Source: Ovis canadensis (Eukaryota > Chordata > Mammalia > Artiodactyla > Bovidae). From it: a stretch of 64,000 bases of DNA. The stretch covers positions 130,731,384 to 130,795,383 of the forward strand of contig NC_091250.1 of NCBI RefSeq assembly GCF_042477335.2. The letters run 5' to 3'. Positions 1-11,969 of the stretch are shown piece after piece (the first letter of the stretch is position 1; each line of letters starts with the position of its first letter). The position numbers and the translations under genes are program-made. A model generated the notes under the pieces. The model was not told the origin of the DNA. It saw only the letters and a program-made list of their open reading frames with translations, and made no database searches.

Positions 1-1351
1 TGACGACACCTCCTATGGACTTAGAACAAGCACATGGAAAGCAGGGCAAAGACGATTGATCTTCTCAGGCAGTCTCGTCATCACCTGGTCAGGGTCTGCT
101 CTGCTGAGGCTGCACTGACACCACAGGAGAACAGGCGGGGGACTCGGCAGGGACAGAACGGGCGCCACCGCAGCCGCGGGGCCAGCGCTCAGCAAAGCAC
201 TTGCATATTTTCCCTTATAGGGCTGCAGTTGAGACTCTTCATGCAGACTCTTCCAAATATTTCCACAGCCTCTGCAGATAATCTAAATGGGCTGCCCAAA
301 GGTTGAGCTGAGAAATCTCAGAAAAGCAGCACCGCTTCAGATGCTGTCTGGCTGGAAAGTTTCCCCCGGCCAGACCACGTCTAAAATTCCCTCAAACTCC
401 AGCTGACCGCTGTTTGAGTAACCTGGTGACTCTGAGCATAGACCACTAAGCTTCTGTGACTCCCGGTGCCCTCGTCTAGAACGTGGGGATAATAACAGTC
501 CTGGGCTGCTTGGCAAGACCACAGTGGAGATTCCAGAAGCTGCTGTGAATAAAGGAAGGCCCCTGAGTTCAGGGACATCCAATCGAGGGTACTAGTTTAA
601 TCTGAGTCTGCAAAGAGACAGTCAACAAATAAGGTCCCTAACTTGTCACAGTGTCTGAACTGGACTCAGGGCAGCGAGGGCTTGGTTTCAGCACAGATTC
701 TGAATCTTTAAAAGATTTATCAATATCCCAGAGCAAAGTCTGTGTCTTTAAAGGAGGAGGTGCGTGTATGTATGTTCTGAGTCCTAAGACCCTTCCCTTC
801 TGGTTTATACAGGGCTGGCAAGAAGCCCCCTAAGGAATCAGTATAAAAATCCAGGATACATTCTTTCCAGAAATTAGCATGATTCTTAAGGGTCAGATTA
901 ATACAGGGATGGATGATGAAAGCCCTAATAAAAATATCCTGCTATTGTTTTGAAGAAAGTGAAAGACAAACCCTAGATCTGTTTTTTTATTAATCATGAT
1001 AATGTGTGCACCCTGACGACATCGTAGGAACCAGATTTCCTGATTCGTGAGGCCTGATTCCTAAGTTGGTATGAGACTTGACAAAAAATAAGCTGGTTGT
1101 TGAGAAGAGTTTTAAACACGATATCAAGAGTGTATATTTTCATTCCACTTAAATCAGTTCAATTTAATTCAGTAATAAGTTGTTAAACGTGACCTTGTTT
1201 AAGACACAATACTTGATGTCTTCAAAGGCAAGTCTCTGACATCCAAGGGATCGCGATCTAGAGCAGCAGATAAACACCTGGACTCATGAGAGTCCCGCGT
1301 TGTCAGGAAAAGCGCCATTGATCGAACCCCACCTTTGGAAAGGCAATCTGT
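1..1351. other. Intronic sequence, one MIR, no gene
   Basis: Positions 405-555 keep the MIR core (a 'gtgactctgag' stretch, then 'acgtggggataataacag'), in plus orientation. The rest is unique-looking sequence with short chance reading frames only. Nothing else is recognised. Confidence 0.5.
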
Positions 1352-1363
1352 TCTGGTAGTGGC

Positions 1364-1636
1364 TGCTACTGCTGCTGCTGCTAAGTCACTTCAGTCGTGT
1401 CCGAGTCTGTGTGACCCCACAGACGGCAGCCCACTGGGCTCCCCCATCCCTGGGATTCTCCAGGCAAGAACACTGGAGTGGGTTGCCATTTCCTTCTCCA
1501 ATGCATGAAAGTGAAAGTGAAGTCACTCAGTCGTGTCCGACTCTTAGCGACCCCATGGACTGCAGCCCACCAGGCTCCTCTGTCCATTGGATTTTCCAGG
1601 CAAGAGTACTGGGGTGGGGTGCCATTGCCTTCCCCG
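1364..1636 (-). mobile_element. Bov-A2 dimeric SINE
   Basis: Two BovA monomers are joined by the usual linker ('atgcatgaaagtgaaagtgaag'-type), preceded by a (CTG)n tract that is the reversed 3' tail. The element is flanked by an exact 12-bp target duplication, TCTGGTAGTGGC, at 1352-1363 and 1637-1648. Ruminant-specific and non-coding. Confidence 0.92.
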
Positions 1637-1648
1637 TCTGGTAGTGGC

Positions 1649-2035
1649 GCTGAGGATGGAATGGCACAGTGAGAGGCTGGGGCAGGGAGAGATGTTCTCA
1701 ACCAAGAGAACACGAAGAACAACAGCAAAAGGATGGACGAGAAAAATGCAAATTATTAAATTTGCTCTACATAAGATTATAATTTAAAAATTATTTTAAA
1801 AAATGCTCTACTTATTATAAGATTTTTAAAAAATATTTACTAAAACAACTCACCAAAATACTTGAGGACCTAATTATAGGGTATGCAATGACAAGCGAAG
1901 CAAACACCATCTTACCATTCACGTTGGAGAGAAAAACAGTATGCAAATAAATAAAAACAGCCAGAAATTATGGTGGGTACTATGAAGAAAGCTTCCACAG
2001 AGAATTTTAGGTCACAGCTTCTTGCTCCTAATCCC
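1649..2035. other. AT-rich stretch, no gene
   Basis: AT-rich sequence with runs of TTTAAAAA between 1780 and 1850. No reading frame, RNA gene or repeat family is recognised. Confidence 0.4.
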
Positions 2036-2660
2036 TGCTCTCTGGGGTCCTCCACTTTCTAACAACCGCAAAATGGTGGAGACAACACAAGCGCCCACCG
2101 ATGGGTGAAATGAAAAGCGACCTATCCGCACAATGAAACAGGATTCAGCCTTTAAAAGGAAGGAGTTTCTGGACTTTCCCAGTGGCCCAGTCGTTAAGAC
2201 TCCGAGCACCACTGCAAGGGTTACAGGTTCGATCCCTAGTCAGGGAACTAAAATCCATGCACCATGCAGCCCTCAAAAAAAAAGGGGGGGACTTCTGACA
2301 CATGTTACACAGGGGTGAACCTTGAGGGCACCAAGCTAAGTTAATTAGCCAGTCACGAAAGGACAAACACCTAGGATTCCACTCAGATGAGGCCCCCAGA
2401 GGAGCCAAACTCCTGGAGACAGTAGGATGGTGGTTGCCAGGAGCTGGGGGAAGGGGGTGGAAGGTTAGTGTTCAACGGAGGTGGAGTTTCAGTTTGAGAA
2501 AACGGTAAAGTCTTAGAGATGGCGGCGCAGATGGCTGCACAGCAAAGCGAATGCAGTTAGCACCCCCGAACTACAAACTTCAAAATGGCTAGAACGGCAC
2601 CTTCTATGTTATATATATTTTACCACGACTTTTAATACAAAAATGAAAAAAAAATAGCTC
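2036..2660 (+). mobile_element. Old L1 3' end, split by a CHR SINE
   Basis: The left part resembles the end of L1 ORF2 (reading like 'cccaccgatgggtgaa' and 'gattcagcctttaaaagga'). After an inserted SINE the L1 continues ('ggggtgaaccttgagg') into a typical L1M 3' UTR (tggttgccaggagctggggg) and a terminal 'atatattttaccac' motif. Heavily diverged. Confidence 0.7.
2168..2283 (+). mobile_element. CHR-type tRNA-derived SINE
   Basis: Starts like 'gactttcccagtggcccag' and carries the B-box-like 'ggttcgatccctagtcagg', then 'ggaactaaaatccatg' and an A-rich tail. Inserted within the L1 fragment at 2036-2660. Confidence 0.75.
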
Positions 2661-2779
2661 ATTTTCCAAGCTCATAAACACACAAGGACTCCCAAGCGCT
2701 CACTGAATAAAGTGCTAAGCTTGTCCAGCAGTAAACTGCTGTGAATCTGGCCCCGGTGTTCTTATAAGCTCATCACCTG

Positions 2780-2990
2780 CCACACTCCACCTCTCACGCT
2801 TCGGTGTGGCCTGATCCAGCTCCCTCTCTCATTCTCAGAGCTTTCCCTGTGCCCCTGCCCGCCCTCAGCAGCGCTGCTTTCTGAAACACCCTTGTCCCTG
2901 GCACTCACCTTCTCCTCAAACCGAGATTTCTGTAGGTGCAACCAAATGTCACCTCCACCGCAAAGCCTTCCCCAAACCAACTCCATGGAG
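2780..2990 (+). mobile_element. L2 LINE fragment (weak)
   Basis: Resembles the L2 ORF end ('aaatgtcacctccaccgcaaagccttccc'-type, near 2944-2972). Very old; boundaries are approximate. Confidence 0.4.
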
Positions 2991-3054
2991 AGGGAACGCC
3001 CCTCACCTGTCTACTTCTTTGTCAGCTTCTCTATAAAACAGGGAAACTCCTCAC

Positions 3055-4560
3055 TAGGCAAGGGACAACTGAAAATTGAAAGAAAAACCAGTACTATTCA
3101 AATAGCAGTGAAATACACGAAATACTTCAGGATGAACTTAACAAAACATGGGTGCAACCTATAAACTGACAACTGCAAAGAGCTGCTGAGAAAACTCGGT
3201 GAAGATCTAAGCAAAAGGAGAGACAGTATAATCATCCATTGGAGAGGTTCTCCCCCAAATTAATCTACAGACTCAACACAATCCCAGCAGCTTTTTTTTT
3301 AGAAAAACTGTATTGCAAGGCTGACTGTAAAATGCATGAAAATTAAACAGAATAGCTGAACACTGGGGAGAAAAAAGCAGTTTGGAGACCCCAGGTCACC
3401 TAGTGTCAAGGCTCAGTTCAACCTACAATAACCAGCCCGTGTGGTATTGGGTCTGGGCAAATCAGAGAGACAGGGTTATAAATCCTCACTGAAATCATTT
3501 ATTTCATATGCATCTGCGTATACACTCATTAATCATCGGGTTAATGCAATTTAAATCACAGCAAGATGCCCTTATATGTCTACCAAAATGACCAGAATTC
3601 AGAAGACGGCTCATAGCAAGCCTTGGCAGCGGAAACCTAGCTTTCCTGCAGGGAGTCCACGTGGTACAACGTCACAGAATAGCTGGCAGTTTCTTAGAAA
3701 ACTGAACAGACATTTATTATTGGACCCAGGAATTCCCCTGGAAGGTATCTACCCAGAAGAAATTAGCGCACGTGTCTACACAAAAACAGCAGCTCTACTC
3801 ATAATAACCAATAACTGCACACAAGCTAAATAACCAATAAGAAACATGTGGGTAACAAATAACAGCCAGCAACAAACGTACGGGTCACAAATAACAAAGG
3901 ACTCAGACAATGGAGTATTTCTTAGCAAAAACAGAAACGGACTGCCCACTTGCATAACTCAGACGAATCTCAAAGGACATAAGAGAACGGAGCTAGACAC
4001 AGAGGCTGACTTGCATGGTCCCATCTAAAAGAAGGACGAATCTCAAAGGACATAAGAGAACGGAGCTAGACACAGAGGCTGACTTGCATGGTCCCATCTA
4101 AAAGAAGGACGAATCTCAAAGGACATAAGAGAACGGAGCTAGACACAGAGGCTGACTTGCATGGTCCCATCTAAAAGAAGGACGAATCTCAAAGGACGTA
4201 AGAGAACGGAGCTAGACACAGAGGCTGACTTGCATGGTCCCACCTGCAAAAAGGGCCTAAGTGAACAAAGTGACACACACAAGAAGGCAGACTCGCAGGA
4301 CCCCATTTTTAGGAAATTCTAGAACCAGCAAAACTAATCTGCAGTAACAGAAAGCAGCGGCTGCCTTGGTCTGAGCAGCTGATGCACCTGTTCCTCCGTC
4401 TTCATACCCTGGGACGCTGGGCTGAAGAGTTAGAGGTGGAGAATTAAGAATCAGAGAGAGGAAAAAAAAAAAAAACCCTAACTAGTCAAGGTGAAGTAAA
4501 ATTAGAGAGAAGACGCTGTGCGTATTTTATCTGATCACGCTTGGATACGTGAACTTTTAA
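3055..4560 (+). mobile_element. Old L1 ORF2 3' part with internal deletions
   Basis: Scattered segments match the second half of L1 ORF2 in the right order: a segment like 'cgaaatacttcaggatgaac', then 'gtgtggtattgggtctgg', then 'gacccaggaattcccctgg', 'ctcataataaccaataac', and finally 3' UTR-like 'aaactaatctgcagtaacag'. Stops and deletions are frequent. A later tandem expansion of 73 bp sits inside it at 3962-4242. Confidence 0.6.
3962..4242 (+). repeat. 73-bp tandem repeat, four near-identical copies
   Basis: Units beginning 'gacgaatctcaaaggac' start at 3962, 4035, 4108 and 4181, an exact 73-bp period. I see one substitution (acataag to acgtaag) in the fourth unit, before it diverges at about 4243. 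The unit derives from the L1 ORF2 end around it. Such identity inside a badly decayed L1 means the expansion is recent. Confidence 0.92.
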
Positions 4561-5465
4561 GAAAATCCAGGTAAATGGAATTTTAAGAAAAGATTCTGCC
4601 ACCCAGCAGCAAGAGACAGGAGTGAGAACACTGGACGGGTCTAGCATAGACAGCTAACTCTGCTTCAGCAAGGATGAAAGCAAGGTTCAGTCTCAGGCAA
4701 AGACTCGGAAAGCTCTAATGAACCCAGTTCTCTTCCCGACCATAAAGCTGTACTGCACCTTTATGCCTAACGAGCTTCCCTTCTAATCAGAGGAGGGAAT
4801 AACAACAAAGGGGGAAGGAAAGGAAGACTGAACCGACAGCGTGGCCTCGTTGAAACCACCACAGGCTTTCTCCGCATGTCACGGGTGAGGTGGATGAGCT
4901 CAGCCCACACGCCCGGGAAGAAGGAGCATCCCAACCAGCTCTGGCTCCTCCCAGAGACGGCAGAGCCCCTACAGCGGGCAAGGTCAGAGGGAGACGTCTG
5001 GTACAGGAGTTCACGAACCCTCTCCACCAGGCATGGGGGGAGGCCACGTGCTGCCCCAGCTCCCAAAGGCCCCGCTGAGGAAGGAAGACCAGGCCGGGGG
5101 CGAAGGGGAGGAGACAGTCCCAGCCCCCAGGCCTGCATCCTCCGTCAGCATCCCTTCTGAGGCCAGCGTCACACCAAGGCAGAGAGGGGCTGAAGCGTTC
5201 GTGAACACGCCTGTCACCCTCCTGGTGGGATTCTCACCACAAGTGCTTCTCCCCTACAGCTCTGGGGTCACAGATGTTGCCTTGGAAGCCCTGGAAGGAA
5301 CAGGGACTTCCAGGCTCGAGTCCAGCTGATGGCACACGGATGCCTGCGTGCTTCCTATGACACCACTCTGCCTTAAAGCCCTTGGAGATGGTGCCAATTC
5401 AGGCCACTGGGCACAAAAGAGGCCCTGGCACCATCCCCAAATGGGGAAGCATCACCTAGAGAGTG
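4561..5465. other. Intronic sequence, no gene seen
   Basis: Several overlapping chance frames of 60-123 codons exist on both strands at 4767-5329, without recognisable domains or codon bias. No repeat family is recognised. Confidence 0.4.
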
Positions 5466-6650
5466 CTGACTTACCAGTCACAACCTAAAAGCTGAGAGTT
5501 ATGTGTTTTATTCGGTGGGAATTCTTAGGACTTCAAGTCTGGGAGACAGCATTTCTCAAGTGATGCTGAGAGAACTGCTCTGAGGAGGCGAGGGGAGGAG
5601 CCAGGTTATATAGAAGTCTTACAACAAACAGCAAGTAGTCTGGACATCAAAAGATTATGGTTAATTAAAGAAAACCAGGTATCTCAAGTTGAGGAATTTA
5701 GCGTTTTTCTGTGTGTGGGACGACGCAAGAGTATGGGCTCACTGAAGCCACTCCTTCCATGTCCGTGTCTCAGCAGTCTGGGCCAGTATCCTGTGATTTT
5801 CACACCCTGCGATCCTCAGTGCTCTCTGCTGCCTGATGGCAAGGATCCATCTCCTTCCTGAGTGCCCTTCAGTTCAGTTCAGTTCAGTTCAGTTCAGTCG
5901 CTCAGTCGTGTCCGACTCTTTGCGACCTCATGAATCGCAGCACACCATGCCTCCCTGTCCATCACCAACTTCCGGAGTTCACTCAGACTCACGTCCATCA
6001 AGTCTGTGATGCCATCCAGCCATCTCATTCTCTGTTGTCCCCTTCTCCTCCTGCCCTCAATCCCTCCCAGCATCAGAGTCTTTTCCAATGAGTCAACTCT
6101 TCGCATGAGGTGGCCAAAGTACTGGAGTTTCAGCTTTAGCATCATCCTTCCAAAGAAATCCCAGGGCTTCCAGGGCTGATCTCCTTCAGAATGGACTGGT
6201 TGGATCTCTTTGCAGTCCAAGGGACTCTCAGGAGTCTTCTCTAACACCACAGTTCAAAAGCATCAATTCTACGGTGCTCAGCCTTCTTCACAGTCCAACT
6301 CTCACATCCATACATGACCACAGGAAAAACCATAGCCTGACTACTAGATGGACCTTAGTCGGCAAAGTAATGTCTCTGCTTTTGAATATACTATCTAGGT
6401 TGGTCATAACTTTTCTTCCAAGGAATAAGCGTCTTTTAATTTCATGGCTGCAGTCACCATCTGCAGTGATTTTGGAGTCCCAAAAATAAAGTCTGACACT
6501 GTTTCTACTGTTTCCCCACCTATTTCCCATGAAGTGATGGGACCAGAGCGCCCTTAGGACCCCGAAATTTACATTCTGAGGGCCAGAATCGCTGAGGACT
6601 GTGACAGCCTTGTTTACTGCTAAGGCAGGAACACTCCATTTCTCAAAAGA
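5466..6650 (-). mobile_element. Ruminant endogenous retrovirus LTR, split by BovB
   Basis: On the minus strand a TATA-like TATATAA (5606-5612) is followed about 95 bp later by the polyadenylation signal AATAAA (5507-5512), the spacing of a U3-R junction. The sequence recalls a BTLTR1-like ruminant LTR, from memory and not from a search. It is a solo, non-coding fragment; no gag, pol or env is present. A BovB copy interrupts it at 5870-6545, and LTR-like sequence seems to resume after 6556. Confidence 0.5.
5870..6545 (-). mobile_element. BovB (RTE) LINE 3' fragment
   Basis: The minus strand encodes the end of the BovB polyprotein with [17 protein letters not shown] and [10 protein letters not shown], broken by a frameshift near 6250-6290. 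The upstream part reads SHEIKRRLFLGRK. The 3' end is a (CTGAA)n tail seen as TTCAG repeats at 5869-5898. Flanked by a 10-bp target duplication with one mismatch (GAGTGCCCTT 5860-5869, GAGCGCCCTT 6546-6555). 5'-truncated and inactive. Confidence 0.92.
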
Positions 6651-7270
6651 CACGGAGGCCACTCAACGAGGAATGAAAGCCTGCCCTCCCTGCCAGCCCA
6701 TGCTGCGGCCATGAGCTGCCCAGTCAGAACACTAAGGCTCTGCAGATGTCCAGAGTGACCGCGGGGACAGCAGGCCCCGGGAGGAGGAAGCAGCAAGAGC
6801 CCAGGGTGAGAAAGCTGCTCACTCCCCGAAGGGGGCGGAGTAGGGAGGCCCAGGGTCACCAGGCCACGCTGCCAGCTGCAAGACCCCACGTTTGCCACAA
6901 CGGAGCTATGCCCCATGAAATGCCACTGGTTCACACTTCCCACTAGATTAACTGCATCTCTCCAGCCACCATTTGATGTGAATTTAAAAAGCTTGACTTA
7001 ATTAAGTCATGTGAAAATAGACCCTTGGATCTGGCGGAGGCAGAGGCTTCCCAGAGGCTAACAGAACCTCTAAGACTTTAGACCTTCCCAGTGGGCAAGC
7101 TCAACAGCCTACTTGTCCCCAGAACTGTCCCAGTGACAGACGGTGACGCCTCAGCATGCTGGCTTTCCTTCTCGGCCCTTCTAAAGCTCTGCAACCACAG
7201 CGCATCTTAAGCCTCTCCCTTGACCCCGGCCAGCTGTGCTGAAATTGCAGACCATCAGTCAAGGAAACTG
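6651..7270. other. Intronic sequence, no gene seen
   Basis: No family or coding similarity is recognised; only short chance frames on both strands. Confidence 0.35.
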
Positions 7271-7543
7271 GAGAAGGCAATGGCACCCCACTCCAGTATT
7301 CTTGCCTGGAAAATCCCATGGGCGGAGGAGCCTGGTAGGCTGCAGTCCATGGGGTCACTTAGAGTCGGACACGACTGAGCAACATCACTTTCACTTTTCA
7401 CTTCCATGCATTGGAGAAGGAAACGGCAACCCGCTCCAGCGTTCTTGCCTGGAGAATCCCAGGGACAGCAGAGCCTAGTGGGCTGCCGTATATGGGGTTG
7501 TACAGAGTTGGACACGACTGAAGCGACTTAGCAGCAGCAGCAG
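7271..7543 (+). mobile_element. Bov-A2 dimeric SINE
   Basis: Two BovA monomers ('ggagaaggcaatggcacccc' then 'ggagaaggaaacggcaaccc') are joined by the cactttcacttttcactt linker. The element ends in (GCA)n at 7531-7543. Confidence 0.93.
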
Positions 7544-7549
7544 CCACCT

Positions 7550-7640
7550 TAAAGGGAGTTGTAAGAATTCAACAAAGATAACAGGGAACTTTCCAGTACA
7601 GAGCATTCACAGCACACAGTAAGCTCTCAATAAACCACAG
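7550..7640 (+). mobile_element. MIR SINE 3' fragment
   Basis: Matches the MIR tail around 'cacagtaagctctcaataaa', a mammalian-wide relic. Confidence 0.45.
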
Positions 7641-8950
7641 ATCCTCCTCCAGAGAAACTGAGTCTAGTCTCCCTCGTATACTCTGCGAAACACCAATAAA
7701 CCTAATGGGAACTGCTCTTCCAAACATGTCATTCGGAAATATTAACAACAATGTAATCTGCATGATTGACACTGTCATTTCATAAACAGAAAACTCTCAG
7801 GAAGGATAAACAACTGACCTGAGGACATGGAACTCCAACCAGGCCCCCTTCTCAGCCCAGAAAGGCTCGCAGCTCACCTCGTCTCTTCCAGCTCTGCCCC
7901 CACCCCTGTAATCTGTCCTCCACCCTCAAACATTTGACGAAAACACAAACAGAGAAGAAGCAAATGTCAGAAGAAGCAACAGTGCAAACAGTTCACTGTT
8001 TTTGCAACTTTTCCGTAAGTCTGACTTATTTCAAATCAAAGAGGTATAAAAGAAAAACCAAAACCCAGTCTCTCCCTCTGTGAACCCATCCAGTCTCCCC
8101 CCAACCAACCTGGGGACAACCCCCATTAAGCCCATCCATTTTTTCATGAAACATTAATGAGCCCTTGACTTTCTTTCTGTGCTTGGCAGTGGGAATATTT
8201 AAAAAAAAAGTATTCATAGCCAACAGTCTATCCTTACACGGTTCTCAACTGAATGGAAAGGAGATACACACAGCAGAGAATTTTTAAGCAACGTGATGAG
8301 CATCTTACAGGGGGAGCAGAGCTCCAGAGTCAGGCTGATAGACACGGAACCTCCTGGAAGTGCCCCACAAGCTGTCTTGCACCTGAGGGCGTTCCCGGCA
8401 CAGCACTCGCCAAGCTCTGACCAGCATGCGGATCGGTTCCCTGACCAGCCGTCTCCTAAGGGTTGGTCCTAGAGCCTCGCAGAGCACCTAGGACAGGAAC
8501 GTGCGTGCGGCTCAAGGAGCAGTGGCTGAGCGAGTAATGAGGGCAAGAGCAGCTGTCAGTCAACGTGCAAGGAGGGAATACGAAACGCGCAGATACGCAA
8601 GCCGTGTTTTTCTTGTTGGAAGCAAGGGTTCACAAGCACCCCCTCCCTAAGAAGGGCAGAAGTCGAAACATGCCCCACTCTACTCAGCACACTTGTGAGT
8701 TCCTGGCACAGAATAAATCTCATCATTAACAAACCGAATATGCCCTGAACGAGCCCCAGGCTCTGATGGAATCCCCCCCTCCGCCCATCCCATCCCCAGG
8801 GCAGAGGCAGGCTGACCAGTGATGCCAGGGAAGGGAGAGAGAAACAGAAGGAGCCCTGGGCTTGGGATGCTTCTGAACCAGAGACAGCAAACAGGGGCCT
8901 GACTGACAGTGGCCACCACAGGGGCTATGGTCTTCTAAAAAAAGTGTGCA
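7641..8950. other. Intronic sequence, no gene seen
   Basis: No coding or RNA gene is recognised. Chance frames of 60-85 codons occur on the minus strand. A possible old L2 tail lies near 8695-8720. Confidence 0.35.
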
Positions 8951-8998
8951 GCATGCGTGCGTGCGTGCGTGCATGTGTGTGTGTGTGTGTGTGTGTGT
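8951..8998. repeat. (TGCG)n/(TG)n microsatellite
   Basis: An uninterrupted alternating purine-pyrimidine run: TGCG repeats followed by about twelve TG dinucleotides. A likely length-polymorphic marker with Z-DNA potential. Confidence 0.95.
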
Positions 8999-9759
8999 TT
9001 AGAGTGCAGGAGGGCTCAAGAATTCAACAGGCCTGATCAAGAAGCCTAACAGTGATTAGTAAATGACACAGCCAAAAAGCACCTGGCTGTGTCTCAGTTA
9101 TTCACGGCTTAAACTGCCTTCGAACTCCCTTATGTCTGAGCCATAGCAAACACCTCCCACAAGGCTGCCAGGGGGACAGCTAACTGACACATTTGGCCAG
9201 GCAGGAGCGCTCAGTATCAAATTAACACTGAATAAATCCTGACTTCCTAGACCTTCGAGAATGACATTCGTGACAATTACAAGGATGGCTCCAAAAACCT
9301 GGAACGCTGCGAGGAGGAGGAACCGTGAAAGAACACGTGTCCAAACGCTTCCCAGCCTGCCTGTCAGAGAATCAGAGCGCTGGCACTCGGAATCAACGCC
9401 TCCGTTCCAGCTTCCTCAGCAAACTCCTTCACGTGGATGTCTGGGCAAATTGGCCATCGTTTCCCGGCCCCTGAAAGCGTGTGCTAAAATAAGGAAGGAA
9501 GGAGACCCAGACGTGGCCAGAAATGGCCTGAGGCTAGGAAACCAACACAGACTGAGTCAAGTGCAGGGCGGGACGAGGACGGGAAAGCAGGTCCCCCCCA
9601 GGGAGCGAAGACTTCACGTCTGCCCCCGAGGCGGGCAGCTGTCACCAAGGGCCACCCGCCCCCACTCCCTCTGAGCAGGTTCTAACCAAAGTTGCCTTTG
9701 AAAAGAAATATAAATATACCACACAGAACTCCCTTCTGAAAGAATGCCTGGCAGCCAGC
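8999..9759. other. Intronic sequence, no gene seen
   Basis: A 137-codon plus frame at 9261-9674 has no recognisable domain, is rich in Arg, Pro and Ser, and lacks splice or promoter context. I treat it as chance. Confidence 0.4.
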
Positions 9760-9773
9760 AAGAAACGGTAGGC

Positions 9774-9886
9774 AAGGACGTCGCCGGTGGTCCAGCGGCT
9801 AAGACTTTGCGCTCCCTAGGCAGGGGGCCCACACACCACAACTAACACAGCCAAATAAATAAATAAACGTGCTTTTAAAAAAAAGA
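9774..9886 (+). mobile_element. CHR-type tRNA-derived SINE
   Basis: Head 'gtggtccagcggctaagact' and an AAATAAATAAAT-type tail. Flanked by an imperfect 14-bp duplication (AAGAAACGGTAGGC 9760-9773, AAGAAACTGTAAGC 9887-9900). Confidence 0.8.
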
Positions 9887-9900
9887 AAGAAACTGTAAGC

Positions 9901-11960
9901 ACAACTTTTAAAACTGCACAAGCCTCCATAACTGTGTACACACTGCCACTCTCAACTCGGGCCTGCTGTTGCCTGGCAAGGACGCACCAATTCCTCAGAA
10001 CAAAAGGCTGAGTGGCGGGATAACGGCATGCAGGTACGGGAGGAGGCACCCATCACGGGGCAGAGCGACGGCTCCAGACGCAGCTCGGCTCCAGCGCTAC
10101 CCTGAGCAGGCATCAGGGTCAAAGGCAAACTCGTCTCTCTGGCCCTGTCTCTGCCTCATCCAGACGGGAGAGGCTGGACGCGGTGACCTCTGTGCTATCT
10201 AGCTCCGCCATCCCGGCTACTGGCCCAGGTTTCAGTACTCACCTCCCAGCTGGTCCACAGAAGCATCTCCTTTGTAGCAAGAGCAAACGTCTGTGTTAAA
10301 TGCAGTCTGACGCCTACTCTACAAGCACAAACACAGCCATGTAACACTATACGCTTTCGAGGCAAATTCACAGGCGAGATGTGAGAGGGAGCCATCTGTC
10401 CGAGTCTGTCTCGTGGGAGATGGAAGAGGGGCTCGGGTAGTGCAGCTGATGCACCTGTTACAGTGGAACCTTCTCTGTTCTCTTGCACATCCCTGACTTT
10501 CTTCCAACATCCAGTTTCAGGCATCACCGACTTTTCCAAGGCTTTCTGCCACAATTAAAATACCCAGCACAAGGGACGAAGAGGTCCCTGTTCCCACCAC
10601 CTTCATCTCTCCTTTTGCAGAATGATACAATTCCCAGGCTACAGGAGGGCCGCACCGTGGCAGCAGCAAAGCTGACCTCTGCTGGGTCAGCAGGAGCCGC
10701 AGCAACACCACACCTCAGGCTGCAGTCCTGCTGGGCCTCGGGGCCGTCACCCCGATGGGAGAGCAGAGGGGGAAGGCAGAGGGAAGGGAAGGTGGGCAGG
10801 ACAGCTGGGCAGGCAGGAGAGGCCTCCAATGACAGCCGTCCAACCTCGGGAGAGAGGCAGGGAACGTGCACGCTCCTTCAGGTTGAATGGTGTAGCTGTG
10901 GTTCACACTGAAATAAACTCTTAACTCAAGACAAAACAGGAGATCTCTTTAATAAATGATCGTCTCTGGTGTGCAGGGTCGTGCCTGGGTAATCATTTAG
11001 AAAAATCCAATCTATGCTGGAAGTGTCACGCTTCCATGTAAACAAAGTCCCAGGGCCTCTGCAGCAGGGTGAATGCACCTCTCATTCACATCAATAATAG
11101 ACACGATGGATGACGAAAGACCGCTTGTGTCTGCTTCTGTAATTAAACAAAAACATCACCCAGATTTGAAGGGCAACAGAGAAGACAGCCTTTCGACAGC
11201 TCGGCTTCAGAATCTGGGTGGTGCAAATAAACTCTGATGCTTCCAAACAATCAGCAACCTGATCTTACCAACTGCTACAGGAGCAAGCCCTCTGGACCCA
11301 GGAGGAGACTAGACAGAGCTCAGCTGTTGGCGGGGGAGGGGGTGCAGCCAGTCTCAGACCCCAGTGCAATGTGAGCAAGTAAACGCTGACGGCCAAAGGC
11401 CTAAATCCACACCCACCTCACCATCTGCTCCCCCGTCATTCAAATTCAAAACTAATAAGCCCGCTGTTAGAGGGCAGGGTTGCCACTGCATCTGCTATTC
11501 TAAAACGGTGTGAAACGCCCGGCCACACAGAGCAGCTCCTCACCAGCTGGGGGCCGTACCTGACACGGGAGCCTGAAGTTCTGGATGGAGAACATAAAAG
11601 AGAAACTGTAACTCTCTGGTTTGATTGACTTTTTTTCTTTTTTTCCTTTTTCTAAAGTTACTGTTCTTCCAACGTCTTCTCTGGCCTTACTTGGTTTACA
11701 AAATTCAGGAAAAAATGACAGGCACTGTGAAATATAAAAGCATTGTGGAAAATGGCCACACTCTTGGGACACAGGACTTGTGAACAGCATTTTAATCTGC
11801 TGGGTTATTCGTTTTCCCCTGCGCCTGTGACACCAGAGAATGGTCTCCCCCTTGCTGTTACATATTCAGAGTCGAGGCAGATGGCTTCAGCAGCAAACAG
11901 GGTGTGTGGTGAGCAGTTAAACAGGCTCTGGGAAGACAGGCAGAAGTACTGACCCCAGCT
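9901..11960. other. Long unique-looking intronic stretch
   Basis: About 2 kb with no retroelement I can name, unusual here. Overlapping frames of 60-142 codons on both strands at 10195-10911 reflect GC-rich sequence and show no known domain. No promoter or RNA gene is recognised. Confidence 0.4.
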
Positions 11961-11969
11961 CTACCTGAG

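Noticed and set aside
3962..4242. Regular repeats that could suggest a CRISPR array
   Set aside because: The 73-bp units are contiguous with no unique spacers, and the DNA is from a mammal.
9261..9674. 137-codon plus-strand frame
   Set aside because: No domain, no conservation evidence and no exon or promoter context.
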